The position numbers and the translations under genes were made by a program. This document shows positions 17,275 through 26,086 of a stretch of DNA of 64,000 nt, one piece after another. The stretch is from assembly GCA_910585295.1 (NCBI GenBank), contig CAJUDE010000004.1, positions 27,112 to 91,111 on the forward strand. The letters run 5' to 3'. Below the pieces are notes generated by a model that worked only from the letters and a program-made list of their open reading frames with translations, did not search any database and had not been told where the DNA came from. Origin of the DNA: an uncultured Lachnospiraceae bacterium. Lineage in GTDB: Bacteria > Bacillota > Clostridia > Lachnospirales > Lachnospiraceae. Position 1 is the stretch's first letter. Each line of letters opens with the position of its first letter.

Positions 17275-18657
17275 TTACCTCCTTTCTTTTGTATCCCGGC
17301 ACTTTTGTAAGAACCTTTCCACAAACCTGGGATTGGAATGGTAATACAAGTGGGGGAACCCTGCCGCATAATTTTCCCCGCCCTGCATACAGTCCCACTC
17401 CCGGCTTCCAAAAGGCTTTTTTCCATGGTAAACGCCGCCATTTTCTGTACAGTCATAATAATGGAATTCATGCCCTCGGATGCATTCCCCTGGCTCTAAA
17501 AGCTGCGTCCCTTCCCTGGCAGACAAGGTAAGGTACCCAAACCTCCCTAATTTCCCAGTATTGTATGACCTGCCCGGAAAAACGCCAGCCATTGGGAATT
17601 CCCGCCCCTGCATATCTTCCATATATTCCTGCAAATACAAAAAACCGCCGCATTCCGCTAAAAAAGGCGTCCCGCCCTTTAAGCGCATACGGATTTGCCT
17701 GCGCATTTCGCTATTTTCACTTAACGCCTGCGCATACAGCTCTGGGTACCCCCCATATAACACCATTCCCTGCAGGCCAGACGGCAGCGCTTTGTCATGG
17801 AGAGGGGAAAAATAAATAAGCTCTGCCCCTAACTCCTCCAGCAATTCCAGGTTTTCCTTATAGCAAAAGCAAAAGGCTTCATCCCAGGCAACCCCAACCC
17901 TGACCGTTTCCACGCTTTTGTCCGCCAATGCCGTACCCTCAGTCCCAAACCCCGGTTCCGGCAATTCAGGCGCGGCATTGGCGCACGCCAGGATTTTTTC
18001 TATATCTAATGTCCCTTCCAGCAAATTGGCTAAATTTGTTAACTTTTCCTGCAATTTTTCCACCTCTGTGGGCGTCACAAGCCCAAGATGGCGGCTTTCC
18101 AGCACAAAATCTGGGCATTTTGGCACATACCCAAACACCTCCACCTGCAATTCCTGCTCAATTTTCTCTTTCAGCATTGGGTATAAAGAAGCAGACACCT
18201 GGTTTAAAATAACGCCTTTGATCCCACTGTCCGGACGAAATTCCAAAAACCCCTTGATTAGTGGAAGCGCCGAAAGGCTCATGCCCTTGACATTCACCAC
18301 CAAAATAACCGGGGTGCCTGTCACTTTTGCCAGCTCATAAGATGAAGCGGCGGCGTTCACGCCCCCTGCCCCATCATAGAATCCCATCACGCCTTCTAAC
18401 AATGAAATATCTGCCTGTGCAGCCCCTTTTGCAAATAGGCGCCTGGTCGCTTCCTCCCCAGTAAAAAAAGTATCCAGGTTATGCGCCGGCACCTTCAGGG
18501 CGGCCCGATGGAACATGGGGTCAATATAATCCGGGCCGCATTTAAAAGAAACCGCCCGCATGCCGCGTTCCACTAAAGCTTTCAATAAACCGCAGGTTAC
18601 CAGCGTTTTCCCACTCCCGCTGGAGGGGGCCGCCATCATAATCCTGGGAAAATCCAT
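17275..18657 (-). CDS. cbiA: Cobyrinate a,c-diamide synthase CbiA
   Basis: ATP- and glutamine-dependent amidation of the a and c side chains of the corrin ring. The N-terminal P-loop APSSGSGKTLV leads the dethiobiotin-synthetase-like domain (CGPDYIDPMFH, LEGVMGFYDG). The C-terminal class I glutaminase-like domain has the nucleophile Cys in LAECGGFLYL and His in GHEFHYYD. Length is about 460 residues, as usual. GGGAGG before the ATG at 18657 chooses this start over the longer frame. It heads a cbiA-cobT pair after the DUF6483-like gene. Confidence 0.96.
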   Translation of the reverse strand: MDFPRIMMAAPSSGSGKTLVTCGLLKALVERGMRAVSFKCGPDYIDPMFHRAALKVPAHNLDTFFTGEEATRRLFAKGAAQADISLLEGVMGFYDGAGGVNAAASSYELAKVTGTPVILVVNVKGMSLSALPLIKGFLEFRPDSGIKGVILNQVSASLYPMLKEKIEQELQVEVFGYVPKCPDFVLESRHLGLVTPTEVEKLQEKLTNLANLLEGTLDIEKILACANAAPELPEPGFGTEGTALADKSVETVRVGVAWDEAFCFCYKENLELLEELGAELIYFSPLHDKALPSGLQGMVLYGGYPELYAQALSENSEMRRQIRMRLKGGTPFLAECGGFLYLQEYMEDMQGREFPMAGVFPGRSYNTGKLGRFGYLTLSAREGTQLLEPGECIRGHEFHYYDCTENGGVYHGKKPFGSREWDCMQGGENYAAGFPHLYYHSNPRFVERFLQKCRDTKERR

Positions 18658-18686
18658 TTTCCTACCTCCCTGCCAATCCATACCGC

Positions 18687-19082
18687 TCAACGGCTTTCCA
18701 GCAAAGTTTCTGCCAGCCCGCTATAGCCGTACATCTTCATTACATTCTGAATCCCATCCCTGATTTCCTCCCTGGAATACTCATTGCTGTCTAGAAAATC
18801 ATTTTCTTTCGTATTGAGGTAATCATAAAATGCCAAAGCTAATTTCAGCCCATCCCCTTCTTCCTGGAAAACTTCCTCCTCCAGCTTTTCAAAAAGCATG
18901 TTCTCTGCCTGATTGATTTTACCCTGGTCTGCCAACTGGCATAACACCTGGTAGAAGTCCTGATGTTCCCCTTCCAAAAATACCAGTTCCTCCCCCTCTT
19001 TTATTTCAATATGGAAAATCAGCTTTGCCATTGCCCGCACCATCTCATGGATGAGGCGCATAATATAATCTTTTTCAACCAT
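18687..19082 (-). CDS. Uncharacterised DUF6483-like protein
   Basis: 131-residue acidic, helical, soluble protein beginning MVEKDYIMRLIHEMVRAMAKL. It resembles the small DUF6483 family of Clostridia from memory; no catalytic motif is visible. AGGAGG precedes the ATG. It starts 9 bp after the YoaK gene and ends 29 bp before cbiA, so it is probably in one transcript with the cobalamin genes. No function is assigned. Confidence 0.65.
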   Translation of the reverse strand: MVEKDYIMRLIHEMVRAMAKLIFHIEIKEGEELVFLEGEHQDFYQVLCQLADQGKINQAENMLFEKLEEEVFQEEGDGLKLALAFYDYLNTKENDFLDSNEYSREEIRDGIQNVMKMYGYSGLAETLLESR

Positions 19083-19091
19083 TGCAACCTC

Positions 19092-19769
19092 CTATGCCTG
19101 CCGCCCTTGTTTTTGGAACATCATGGCAAATACCATTAACAGCAGCCCAGTGGAAACCCATATCGCCTTTAGCCCCAAATGCCTGGATAAGATCCCCCCA
19201 AAAGCTGCGCCTACAATGAAAATGCCGATAAATCCATAATATAGCAGGCTTTTCTTTTTCAATCCCTTGTCCCTGGTGGAACGGTAACTGCACCACAATT
19301 CTGTAGCCGCACGCAAATTGCCGATGCACATTGTAGTGGCATAGGCATTCCCATTTAATTTCCGAAAACTCTGCACCTGCATGGCGCACACAAAGGAAAC
19401 CAGCATATTTGCCAGCAGGTTCACCTGCAGGGGCATAAAACCAACCACAAACAGCGCCGCCGCTTCCAGCAGGATTACAATCTGCCTCCAATGGATTTTT
19501 TCTGACTGCCCATACCGCCTGCGGATTTTCTCCGCCGCATAAATCCCTGCTGCAAACGCAAGCACTGGAAGCAGGTACCGTATCCCCGGATACCAGTTCC
19601 CCATAGCAAAATTCTGGCCCAGCAGCACCATATTCCCTGTCTGGGCATTGGCAAACACTGCATCCCTGCAATTATATGTGTAGGCGTCCTGGAACCCACC
19701 GGAAATGCACAACACTGCAATGACAGCGGATGACTCTGACCTTTGCCCTTTCGCCTCCCTATTGTCCAT
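19092..19769 (-). CDS. YoaK/DUF1275 family membrane protein
   Basis: 225 residues with about six transmembrane helices. The family signature is near the N-terminus: GGFQDAYTY followed by VFANAQTGNMVLLG. A second conserved stretch is NAYATTMCIGNLRAATE. The family is widespread but its substrate is unknown. It starts 12 bp after the thioesterase gene, suggesting a thioesterase-YoaK-DUF6483 transcript that may continue into cbiA. Confidence 0.88.
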   Translation of the reverse strand: MDNREAKGQRSESSAVIAVLCISGGFQDAYTYNCRDAVFANAQTGNMVLLGQNFAMGNWYPGIRYLLPVLAFAAGIYAAEKIRRRYGQSEKIHWRQIVILLEAAALFVVGFMPLQVNLLANMLVSFVCAMQVQSFRKLNGNAYATTMCIGNLRAATELWCSYRSTRDKGLKKKSLLYYGFIGIFIVGAAFGGILSRHLGLKAIWVSTGLLLMVFAMMFQKQGRQA

Positions 19770-19781
19770 GCTTCTAAACCC

Positions 19782-20171
19782 TTACGCCATTTTTTTCTTA
19801 TCTGCTTTGTTTTGGAACTTTTCTTCTTCTATTATAAAGCGTTCATGGGTGCATTCGCCAATTTTCCCTGCCTCGTCAAAGGCCGCGATGGAAAACACCA
19901 GCTTACGTCCGTCCACCTCTGTCAATTCTGACTCGCACCAAGCCTTCATCCCAACCGGGGTAGGGGCTAAATGGCTTAAGTCCAGCTTTACCCCCACAGT
20001 CCCCATCCCTGGCTCCAAATGCCCTGCCACGCTTTTCCATGCAGTTTCTTCCATCAATGCCGCCATGCGGGGCGTTGCAAGCACGTCCAAGGCGCCGCTT
20101 TTATGTACCTTTGCAGTATCTTCATAGGCAACCGTCATTTCCTGATAACCTTTCAATCCCATTTCTAACAT
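19782..20171 (-). CDS. Hot-dog fold thioesterase, FlK-like
   Basis: 129 residues matching fluoroacetyl-CoA-type thioesterases. The segment LDVLATPRMAALMEETAW carries the family Thr and the Glu-rich helix, and the conserved His is in GECTHERFII near the C-terminus. In such clostridial proteins the natural acyl-CoA substrate is unknown. AGGAG before the ATG gives a clear start. It is the first gene of the YoaK-DUF6483 cluster; a TTGCGT-17-TATATT promoter may lie upstream in 20172-20271. Confidence 0.85.
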   Translation of the reverse strand: MLEMGLKGYQEMTVAYEDTAKVHKSGALDVLATPRMAALMEETAWKSVAGHLEPGMGTVGVKLDLSHLAPTPVGMKAWCESELTEVDGRKLVFSIAAFDEAGKIGECTHERFIIEEEKFQNKADKKKMA

Positions 20172-20271
20172 GTCAGTTCTCCTTTCCTCTCCTAACCACT
20201 CCTATATCCAATCTGTATTTAATATAACATTTTGTCACTTTTAACGCAAGGAAGAACTCATTTGAGGTTCC

Positions 20272-21084
20272 CTATTTTGCAATGTATAGCGCCTTTTCCT
20301 GTTTTTCAAATACGGCAATCAGTTCCGCCATAGCCGCCATAATATCAATTTGGCGGACAGGGCCCATCAGCTCCCACTCTTGTGCATATTCCTCTGCTTT
20401 ATGGTCTGGTATCAGGGCAAACAGTTTCTTTTTTGCAGAAGTGGACAGCCCTTTCAGCGAAATCGTGAAATCGGTTTCCTTCATTTCCTGCAGCACTTTT
20501 TTAAGAAGAGCCTCATCCGCCTGCCCAATTTTTTCCTCTAACAGCCCCTTCACGGCTAAAATCCCACCCTCCCCAATATTAGGGCGGCTGTTTAACAGGC
20601 GTTGCGTCTGTGTAGGTTCCGGTTTTTTGGATTGGAGCCGTTTTTTGTATGCCGCATATTTTTCAGCGGCTTCCCCAGGCAGGCATTCCACAAGCAGGCA
20701 TTCCAGCAGATACTGCGGCGTGCCATGGCCCATCCTGATAAAAGATAAAATCAACATGTAAAATAGCAAGGCCTCCCCACCCTGTAAATCTTTTCTCCAG
20801 TAACGGGAAGTAAGAAGTTCCGTCAAGTCTTCCAAATCATTGCCATCACACACATAAAGGGCCGCTGCCTGGATATCCTGATACAACCCAATTTCTGTTG
20901 GGACTTCTTTTGCCGCTTCTTCCAGTATAAGCACCCCTTCTTTCCTGACAGCCCGCGCCAACATAGCCATATGGTATACCATAGAAAAAAAACGTTCGTC
21001 AGGCTCTATCTGTTTGCTTTTTGCAAACGCGTCTTTCCTCACTTCATACAGCAATGGTAAATTGTTGTTGTCTTGAACATTCAT
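20272..21084 (-). CDS. FliG C-terminal-like protein outside a flagellar context
   Basis: 270 soluble residues. From about residue 195 the sequence follows the FliG C-terminal domain: a VLQEM helix, TDFTISLKG (FliG: KDLALALKG), then KKKLFALIP, then a helix ending ELMGPVRQID (FliG: EALGPVRLSE). The N-terminal half has ARAVRKEGVLILEEA, reminiscent of the MotA cytoplasmic ARREGLLALE motif. No flagellar, chemotaxis or export gene is nearby. AGGAGG precedes the ATG. The TAG stop lies inside a short dispersed motif (TTGCAAAATAGGGAAC) also found near 340. Domain resemblance was judged by eye; function unknown. Confidence 0.6.
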   Translation of the reverse strand: MNVQDNNNLPLLYEVRKDAFAKSKQIEPDERFFSMVYHMAMLARAVRKEGVLILEEAAKEVPTEIGLYQDIQAAALYVCDGNDLEDLTELLTSRYWRKDLQGGEALLFYMLILSFIRMGHGTPQYLLECLLVECLPGEAAEKYAAYKKRLQSKKPEPTQTQRLLNSRPNIGEGGILAVKGLLEEKIGQADEALLKKVLQEMKETDFTISLKGLSTSAKKKLFALIPDHKAEEYAQEWELMGPVRQIDIMAAMAELIAVFEKQEKALYIAK

Positions 21085-21212
21085 GGTTCTATCCTCCTAT
21101 CCGCTTTCGCCTTAGCTGCGCCACTATAACGTGAAAATCTGAAACACAGTATAGCATAGTGGTTTGGCTGCCGAGGACATATATATGTCATCCACTTCCA
21201 GCCGCCCTTTTC

Positions 21213-21893
21213 TTACATCCGCTCCTTTTCTTCTATGCACATCTTTAAAATGCCGCTGACATGTTCCCATAACTGCCTTCGCCCCTCGCTTTCCAGAGAA
21301 TTTGCAAATGGCTCATTTTCACACAGCCCCTCCAGTATCAGCTTTTTCTTTGGCAGGCTTCGATGGTCAGTCAAAGAGATGTACAAATAATCCAATTCTT
21401 GTATTGCTTTGGCTTTCTCTTCATCCAACTGCGCTTTTGCTAAATTTTCAGTAAAGCTTTTATAAGCATATCCATACTTTTTCCGGTCTAATGTATTTCC
21501 GCCTTTCAGCCTGACAATCCGATAATAAAAATCCATCAGTTCCCTTGCCCCGCCTTCCACAGCGTGGATAATCCGGTTATTTTGCCTTCCTGTATAACTG
21601 TCATTTGTGGTTTTTAATTCAACAAGGGCCAATTTATTTGACCCGATGCTGACCAGGTAATCTACCTTCGCATTCAAATGATTTTCCTCATTGACCCCTA
21701 TGGGGAATTCTTTTGCCAGCAACGTCACATTGCATCCCTTACCCTCCCCAAAATAATGGTACCGCACCAAATCCTCAATAAAATCCGACAGCAGCATGTC
21801 CAAGATAATTTCTGCCTTCACGCCGGGCGTACAGTAATCGCGCGCCGTCCACGCCTTTACCATATGGTAAAAATTATAATATGCCCCGTCCAT
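21213..21893 (-). CDS. PD-(D/E)XK nuclease-like protein
   Basis: 226 residues. The core LNAKVDYLVSIGSNKLALVELKT has the D-x(n)-E-x-K spacing of the PD-(D/E)XK superfamily, with Asp in KVDYLV and Glu-Leu-Lys on the next strand. The C-terminal part is helical, with FTENLAKAQLDEEKA and a conserved-looking YLYISL strand. It starts 18 bp downstream of the tandem winged-helix gene, so the two are probably co-transcribed. Endonuclease activity is not established; such folds also occur in housekeeping proteins. Confidence 0.62.
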   Translation of the reverse strand: MDGAYYNFYHMVKAWTARDYCTPGVKAEIILDMLLSDFIEDLVRYHYFGEGKGCNVTLLAKEFPIGVNEENHLNAKVDYLVSIGSNKLALVELKTTNDSYTGRQNNRIIHAVEGGARELMDFYYRIVRLKGGNTLDRKKYGYAYKSFTENLAKAQLDEEKAKAIQELDYLYISLTDHRSLPKKKLILEGLCENEPFANSLESEGRRQLWEHVSGILKMCIEEKERM

Positions 21894-21911
21894 CGTTCCT
21901 CTCTTTCTCTT

Positions 21912-22478
21912 TTATAGCAAATCATATATGCCGCCCACATAGCGCATCAGCTTGCCATTTTCCAGATACACGCCAAAATCTTCCCGTATCACATAGCCGT
22001 CCCACATATGGTAACGCCTTTCCATATTGTCGTAGCTTATGGGATACCCAATCCGGTTTAGCTGCTGAAAATCCCTCTGCCGCATCTTCTCATTGGCATT
22101 GGGAAACAACAGGTAATAACATTTTTTACAGGAAAAATAATCATCCCCACTCACCTCATAATAGGAGCGTTCCATATAAAGCTCCGTCATCAATGTCCCA
22201 ATCCGCTTTAATTTTGCCAAATGCGCATAGCGCTTTCCTTTCGCGCTTTCGTCAAACGCCGGACCAGGCGCAGTATGTATGTACGCTTTGTCTTTTCTTG
22301 AATACCGGACGCAGATTAGCCCGGCATCCGTCAACGCCTTTATATCTCGCTGCACCATTTTTTTGCCAATAGGAAGCCTTGCCGCGATATCCTCATATGA
22401 CACCTCCTGGCTGCCATAGAAAATATCGTACAGCAGCAGTTGCCGGTCTGTTTGCGTTAATTGAATGCATTCCATCAT
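21912..22478 (-). CDS. Tandem winged-helix DNA-binding protein
   Basis: 188 residues. The N-terminal helix-turn-helix is VSYEDIAARLPIGKKMVQRD followed by KALTDAGLI. A second module near residues 135-165 reads QRDFQQLNRIGYPISYDNMERRY, the recognition-helix-to-wing pattern of DeoR/WYL-type regulators, but no WYL domain follows. Two Cys in FSCKKCYYL lie between the modules. It sits between the fructosamine kinase gene (24 bp upstream) and the PD-(D/E)XK-like gene and may regulate or partner the latter. Confidence 0.66.
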   Translation of the reverse strand: MMECIQLTQTDRQLLLYDIFYGSQEVSYEDIAARLPIGKKMVQRDIKALTDAGLICVRYSRKDKAYIHTAPGPAFDESAKGKRYAHLAKLKRIGTLMTELYMERSYYEVSGDDYFSCKKCYYLLFPNANEKMRQRDFQQLNRIGYPISYDNMERRYHMWDGYVIREDFGVYLENGKLMRYVGGIYDLL

Positions 22479-22502
22479 AGACCTCCATAGCAGCTCAATC
22501 CC

Positions 22503-23417
22503 TTATGGGGCATACCGCTCTAAAATACGCTTCACCGAAGAAAAATACGCTTGCCCAAATAGATTCAAGTGGTTTAATAGGTGGTACAGGTTGTACACAT
22601 CACGCCTCTGCTGATACCCCGGCTGCAAAGGGGCTGCTTCCTGGTATGCCTTATAAAAAGCCTGGGGAAAGCCGCCGAAAAGTTCTGTCATGGCAAGGTC
22701 AGCTTCCGCATGCCCCACATAGGCTGCCGGGTCAACCAGCCACACCTTCCCATCGTTGCCTGTTATAACATTCCCTGCCCACAAATCACCATGCAAAAGA
22801 GAGGGATAATCTGGCTCTGCCAGGATATCCCCCATTTTCTCCAATAATTTTCCAGCTTTTTTCCGCTCCCCCGCGTCAAAATATGGAAATGCGCGCCGAA
22901 ACTGCGGTTCCAGGCGGCAGTCACGGAAAAACTCCACCCAACTGTCCCTAGCGTCATTTTTCTGGCTGCCAGCCCCAATATAATTATCCTGGACAAACCC
23001 AAACGTCCCCCCAGGGGCAAAACGGCCCGTCTTAGCCCGGTGCATGGCGGCAAGCTGGCGGCCAAATATTTCCCAGGAATCCCTGACAGGCTTTTTCCCT
23101 TCCATGTATTCCATCAACAAAAAAGACCGCCTCTGCCCTCCTATGCTGCCCTTCCCAATGCCAAACACCTGGGGCGTGCCTATAGCCCCCGTCTCTTGGA
23201 TAGCCCAAAGCCCCAATGCCTCGGCCGCAAAAAACGGCGCATTTTTTTCTTTATTCATTTTCAAAAATACATACGAGCCGTCTGTCAGCGCCAGCTTATA
23301 TGCCTCGTTAATGTCCCCTCCTGCAATGCGTTCCATGCCCGCTGCCTGGATTCCCGCGCCAAACAGTGATGTAAGGGCATGCCCCAGCGATGTAAAATCC
23401 TGTACTTTAAACTCCAT
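22503..23417 (-). CDS. Fructosamine kinase family protein
   Basis: 304 residues of the FN3K/aminoglycoside phosphotransferase-like fold. GGDINEAYKL begins the nucleotide lobe, VFLKMN holds the ATP Lys, LLHGDLWAGNV is the catalytic loop (HGD) and LVDPAAYVGH carries the metal-binding Asp. Bacterial members phosphorylate ketoamines (protein or sugar repair). It follows asnB by 17 bp. Both handle amine/amide chemistry, but a joint pathway is not implied. Confidence 0.9.
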   Translation of the reverse strand: MEFKVQDFTSLGHALTSLFGAGIQAAGMERIAGGDINEAYKLALTDGSYVFLKMNKEKNAPFFAAEALGLWAIQETGAIGTPQVFGIGKGSIGGQRRSFLLMEYMEGKKPVRDSWEIFGRQLAAMHRAKTGRFAPGGTFGFVQDNYIGAGSQKNDARDSWVEFFRDCRLEPQFRRAFPYFDAGERKKAGKLLEKMGDILAEPDYPSLLHGDLWAGNVITGNDGKVWLVDPAAYVGHAEADLAMTELFGGFPQAFYKAYQEAAPLQPGYQQRRDVYNLYHLLNHLNLFGQAYFSSVKRILERYAP

Positions 23418-23434
23418 TTCTTTTGCCCTTTCTT

Positions 23435-25291
23435 TTATAGGCCCACAACCTTAATGCGGTACCTCCTCATCCATTCATCCACCTGAAGTAAATAAGCAAG
23501 CATTTGCGGGCCTGCCATCAATTGCCCATACCAAGGCTTCCCATAATCAGACTCACGTTCCAAAAAAGCCTGAAGCTTCTTCTGGCTTAAGAACTGCAAC
23601 ACAGGGGAACTCCCATCCAAAAGCATTTCGCGCACCATGCCCTTTAACAAGCCCTCATATTGGGGGTCGTATGTTTTGGGGTAAGGGGATTTCCTCCGAA
23701 ACAGCACCTCTTCTGGCAAAAGACCTTTCCCTGACTCCCTCAGCAGATGCTTCACCACCCCGTCCTTCGCCTTCATTTCCCAAGGCACATTCCATACATA
23801 CTGGACAATCCTGGTATCCGCAAAAGGGACGCGGGCTTCCAACCCGCTATACATGCTGGTCCGGTCCATCCGGTTTAACAAGGTCTGCATAAACCATTTC
23901 AAGTTTAGATATGAAATCTCACGGCGCCTGGCTTCCTCTGGGCTGTCTTCTGCACATCTTGGCGTTTCCGCAACAGATTCGTCATAACGCCTCTTTACAT
24001 ACGCGTCCATATCCAGAGCCTCTAGAAACTCCTCGGACAGCAGTTCCTTCCTGGGGGATAAATCCATCGTCCATGGGAACATCCCCGCCCTCATGCACTC
24101 CTCTTTATGGAACCAGGGATAGCCGCCAAAAATCTCATCCGCGCACTCCCCAGTCAATGTGACCTTGTACTTCTTGCTTACCTGGGAACAGAAATACAGC
24201 ATGGAGGAATCCACATCCGCCATCGCAGGCAGGTCATGGGCTTTTACCGAATCATACAGCATCGCTATCTGGTTCTTGTTATCACACTCCAGAAACGTAT
24301 GGCTTGAGCCAATATATTCCACCATCTGTTCCACATAAGGCCTATCCTGGGAAGGCTGGAAAGCATTTGCCTTAAAATTTTTCTGGTTATCCACAAAATC
24401 AAAGGAAAATGTGGCAAGCTTCCTGCCCTGCTTTTTTAATTCTGCAGCGCAAACCGCCGACACCAGGCTGCTGTCCACCCCGCCAGACAAAAAGGTGCAA
24501 ATCGGCACATCCGACACCATCTGCCGCCGGATAGAATCCTGGACCAGAAAAGAAACTTTCTCCACCGTCTCCCCATAGCCGTCACTGTGGGGATGGCTTT
24601 CTAACTTCCAGTAAGTCTTTTTTTGCAGCCCTTCCCTGCTGCAGGCAAGAAATTCCCCGGGCCGCACTTCCTTTATCCCTTTGAAAACGCCGCAGCCTAC
24701 GCTCCTTGCCGGCCCAATGCCAAAAATTTCATTCAGCCCTTCCCGGTCAATTTCTGCTTTTACGGACGGGTGCGCCAAAATTCCTTTCAGTTCTGAAGCG
24801 AAAATGAGTTCCCCTCCGCACTCTGTATAAAACAAAGGCTTCACGCCCATAGGGTCCCGGAACAAATACAGGGAATCCTCCCTGGAATCATAAATTGCAA
24901 CTGCAAAGATACCGTTCAGCCGTTTTACAAATTCCGGGCCAAATTCCATAAACCCCAGCAAAATTACCTCTGTATCGCAAGTAGTGGCAAAATTCCACCC
25001 GCGCCCCATAAGCATCTCCCGCAATTCCTTCCCATTATACAATTCCCCATTGTAGGCAATCGCGCAGGTTTTCCCTTTGGCTGTGCGCACCATAGGCTGA
25101 TGTCCGCCGGAAATGTCAATTATTGCAAGGCGGCTGTGGGAAAGCCCGCAATGCTGTGCCAAATATACCCCTGCATCGTCCGGCCCCCTGCGCCACAATT
25201 CCTGGTGCATTTTCACAAGCAGGGAGCAACGGTACGCTTCCTCTGCCCCATAGTCTTTCCCTTTATGGTAAAATCCTGCAATTCCACACAT
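23435..25291 (-). CDS. asnB: Asparagine synthase, glutamine-hydrolysing
   Basis: Converts aspartate, glutamine and ATP to asparagine. The start was set so that Cys2 follows Met (MCGIAGFYH), the glutaminase nucleophile; AGGAG lies 8 bases upstream, and an upstream in-frame start was rejected. The GATase II domain (about 1-215) includes SHSRLAIID and AYNGELYN. The synthetase domain has the PP-loop SGGVDSSLVSA (about 260), LTGECADEIFGGYPW and ARVPFADTRIV. At about 618 residues, length is typical. It leads an asnB-fructosamine kinase-HTH-nuclease gene series on the minus strand. Confidence 0.95.
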   Translation of the reverse strand: MCGIAGFYHKGKDYGAEEAYRCSLLVKMHQELWRRGPDDAGVYLAQHCGLSHSRLAIIDISGGHQPMVRTAKGKTCAIAYNGELYNGKELREMLMGRGWNFATTCDTEVILLGFMEFGPEFVKRLNGIFAVAIYDSREDSLYLFRDPMGVKPLFYTECGGELIFASELKGILAHPSVKAEIDREGLNEIFGIGPARSVGCGVFKGIKEVRPGEFLACSREGLQKKTYWKLESHPHSDGYGETVEKVSFLVQDSIRRQMVSDVPICTFLSGGVDSSLVSAVCAAELKKQGRKLATFSFDFVDNQKNFKANAFQPSQDRPYVEQMVEYIGSSHTFLECDNKNQIAMLYDSVKAHDLPAMADVDSSMLYFCSQVSKKYKVTLTGECADEIFGGYPWFHKEECMRAGMFPWTMDLSPRKELLSEEFLEALDMDAYVKRRYDESVAETPRCAEDSPEEARRREISYLNLKWFMQTLLNRMDRTSMYSGLEARVPFADTRIVQYVWNVPWEMKAKDGVVKHLLRESGKGLLPEEVLFRRKSPYPKTYDPQYEGLLKGMVREMLLDGSSPVLQFLSQKKLQAFLERESDYGKPWYGQLMAGPQMLAYLLQVDEWMRRYRIKVVGL

Positions 25292-25353
25292 AGCCCACGC
25301 TCCTGATTGATACATACAATCTATTATATCGTGGGGTATGGAAAATTATGCCT

Positions 25354-26079
25354 TTAAAGTTTTATCTGGTTCTTGTTCCCATGCAAAATCAAATCCTGGT
25401 CAGAGCTGTTAATGCCAACAATCACGCCTTTACGGTCATACTGGGTCAACAGCCCGGTATTCCTGGCAAGGTGCCGTTTTCCGTGGTTTGAGAGGAAATC
25501 TTCAATCTCTTTTTGGTCCCCCCGGCGGAATATCTGCCGGATTTCTTCCTGGGTATAGATAGATTCTGCAATCTCATTTGACAGCTTGCGCTGGAACAGG
25601 CCCTCCTGCAGCCCATCCGGCTCCTTCCCTCCGTCCCAAAGGGACAGCCCTGTTTCTTCCACGAACCCTTCCTGCCCCGACATCTTCTCTTCCAAGACCT
25701 CGGGGAATTCTGCCTCTTTTGCTTTTGGGTTTTCATTCCATACCTTATCCCAGATAGATTTTAAGAAATCCACAGCAAGGGCTGCATACTTACGCACTTC
25801 ATCAATCAGGGAAATGCCCTGCTTGTGCCGGGCGGATTTCTCATAGCCCCGGCTGGATATTTCCAATTTTACCCCTGCGCCGCCAGACGCGCCAATGCCC
25901 TGCCCTTCCTGCTCCAGGGAAGGCTCTTTTGCTTTCTCTGGCTTTTGCTGGCCTTTTTCGTAAATGACCCCTTCTTTGCCCAGATTCAGGTTAAATTCCG
26001 AAGCCCCTGTGCTTTCACGTTTCTGCTGGCTTACCTTGTTGTAATCATAATATTTCAGGTTACTTACCTTATCTACCAT
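25354..26079 (-). CDS. Uncharacterised protein, last gene of the cbi operon
   Basis: 241 residues, hydrophilic, without signal peptide or membrane helix. A low-complexity Lys/Glu/Gly-rich N-terminal half precedes a more ordered end: YTQEEIRQIFRRGDQKEIEDF, then RHLARNTGLLTQYDRKG. Its GAGG ribosome site overlaps the TGA stop of the CbiJET fusion gene 7 bp upstream, so translation is tightly linked to the cobalamin operon. No family was recognised and no cofactor motif seen. It may be a scaffold or an unrelated passenger. Confidence 0.68.
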   Translation of the reverse strand: MVDKVSNLKYYDYNKVSQQKRESTGASEFNLNLGKEGVIYEKGQQKPEKAKEPSLEQEGQGIGASGGAGVKLEISSRGYEKSARHKQGISLIDEVRKYAALAVDFLKSIWDKVWNENPKAKEAEFPEVLEEKMSGQEGFVEETGLSLWDGGKEPDGLQEGLFQRKLSNEIAESIYTQEEIRQIFRRGDQKEIEDFLSNHGKRHLARNTGLLTQYDRKGVIVGINSSDQDLILHGNKNQIKL

Positions 26080-26086
26080 ACTGACC

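Noticed and set aside
19075..19671. 198-codon minus frame overlapping the YoaK gene
   Set aside because: Shadow frame; the YoaK frame has clear family motifs and correct spacing to its neighbours.
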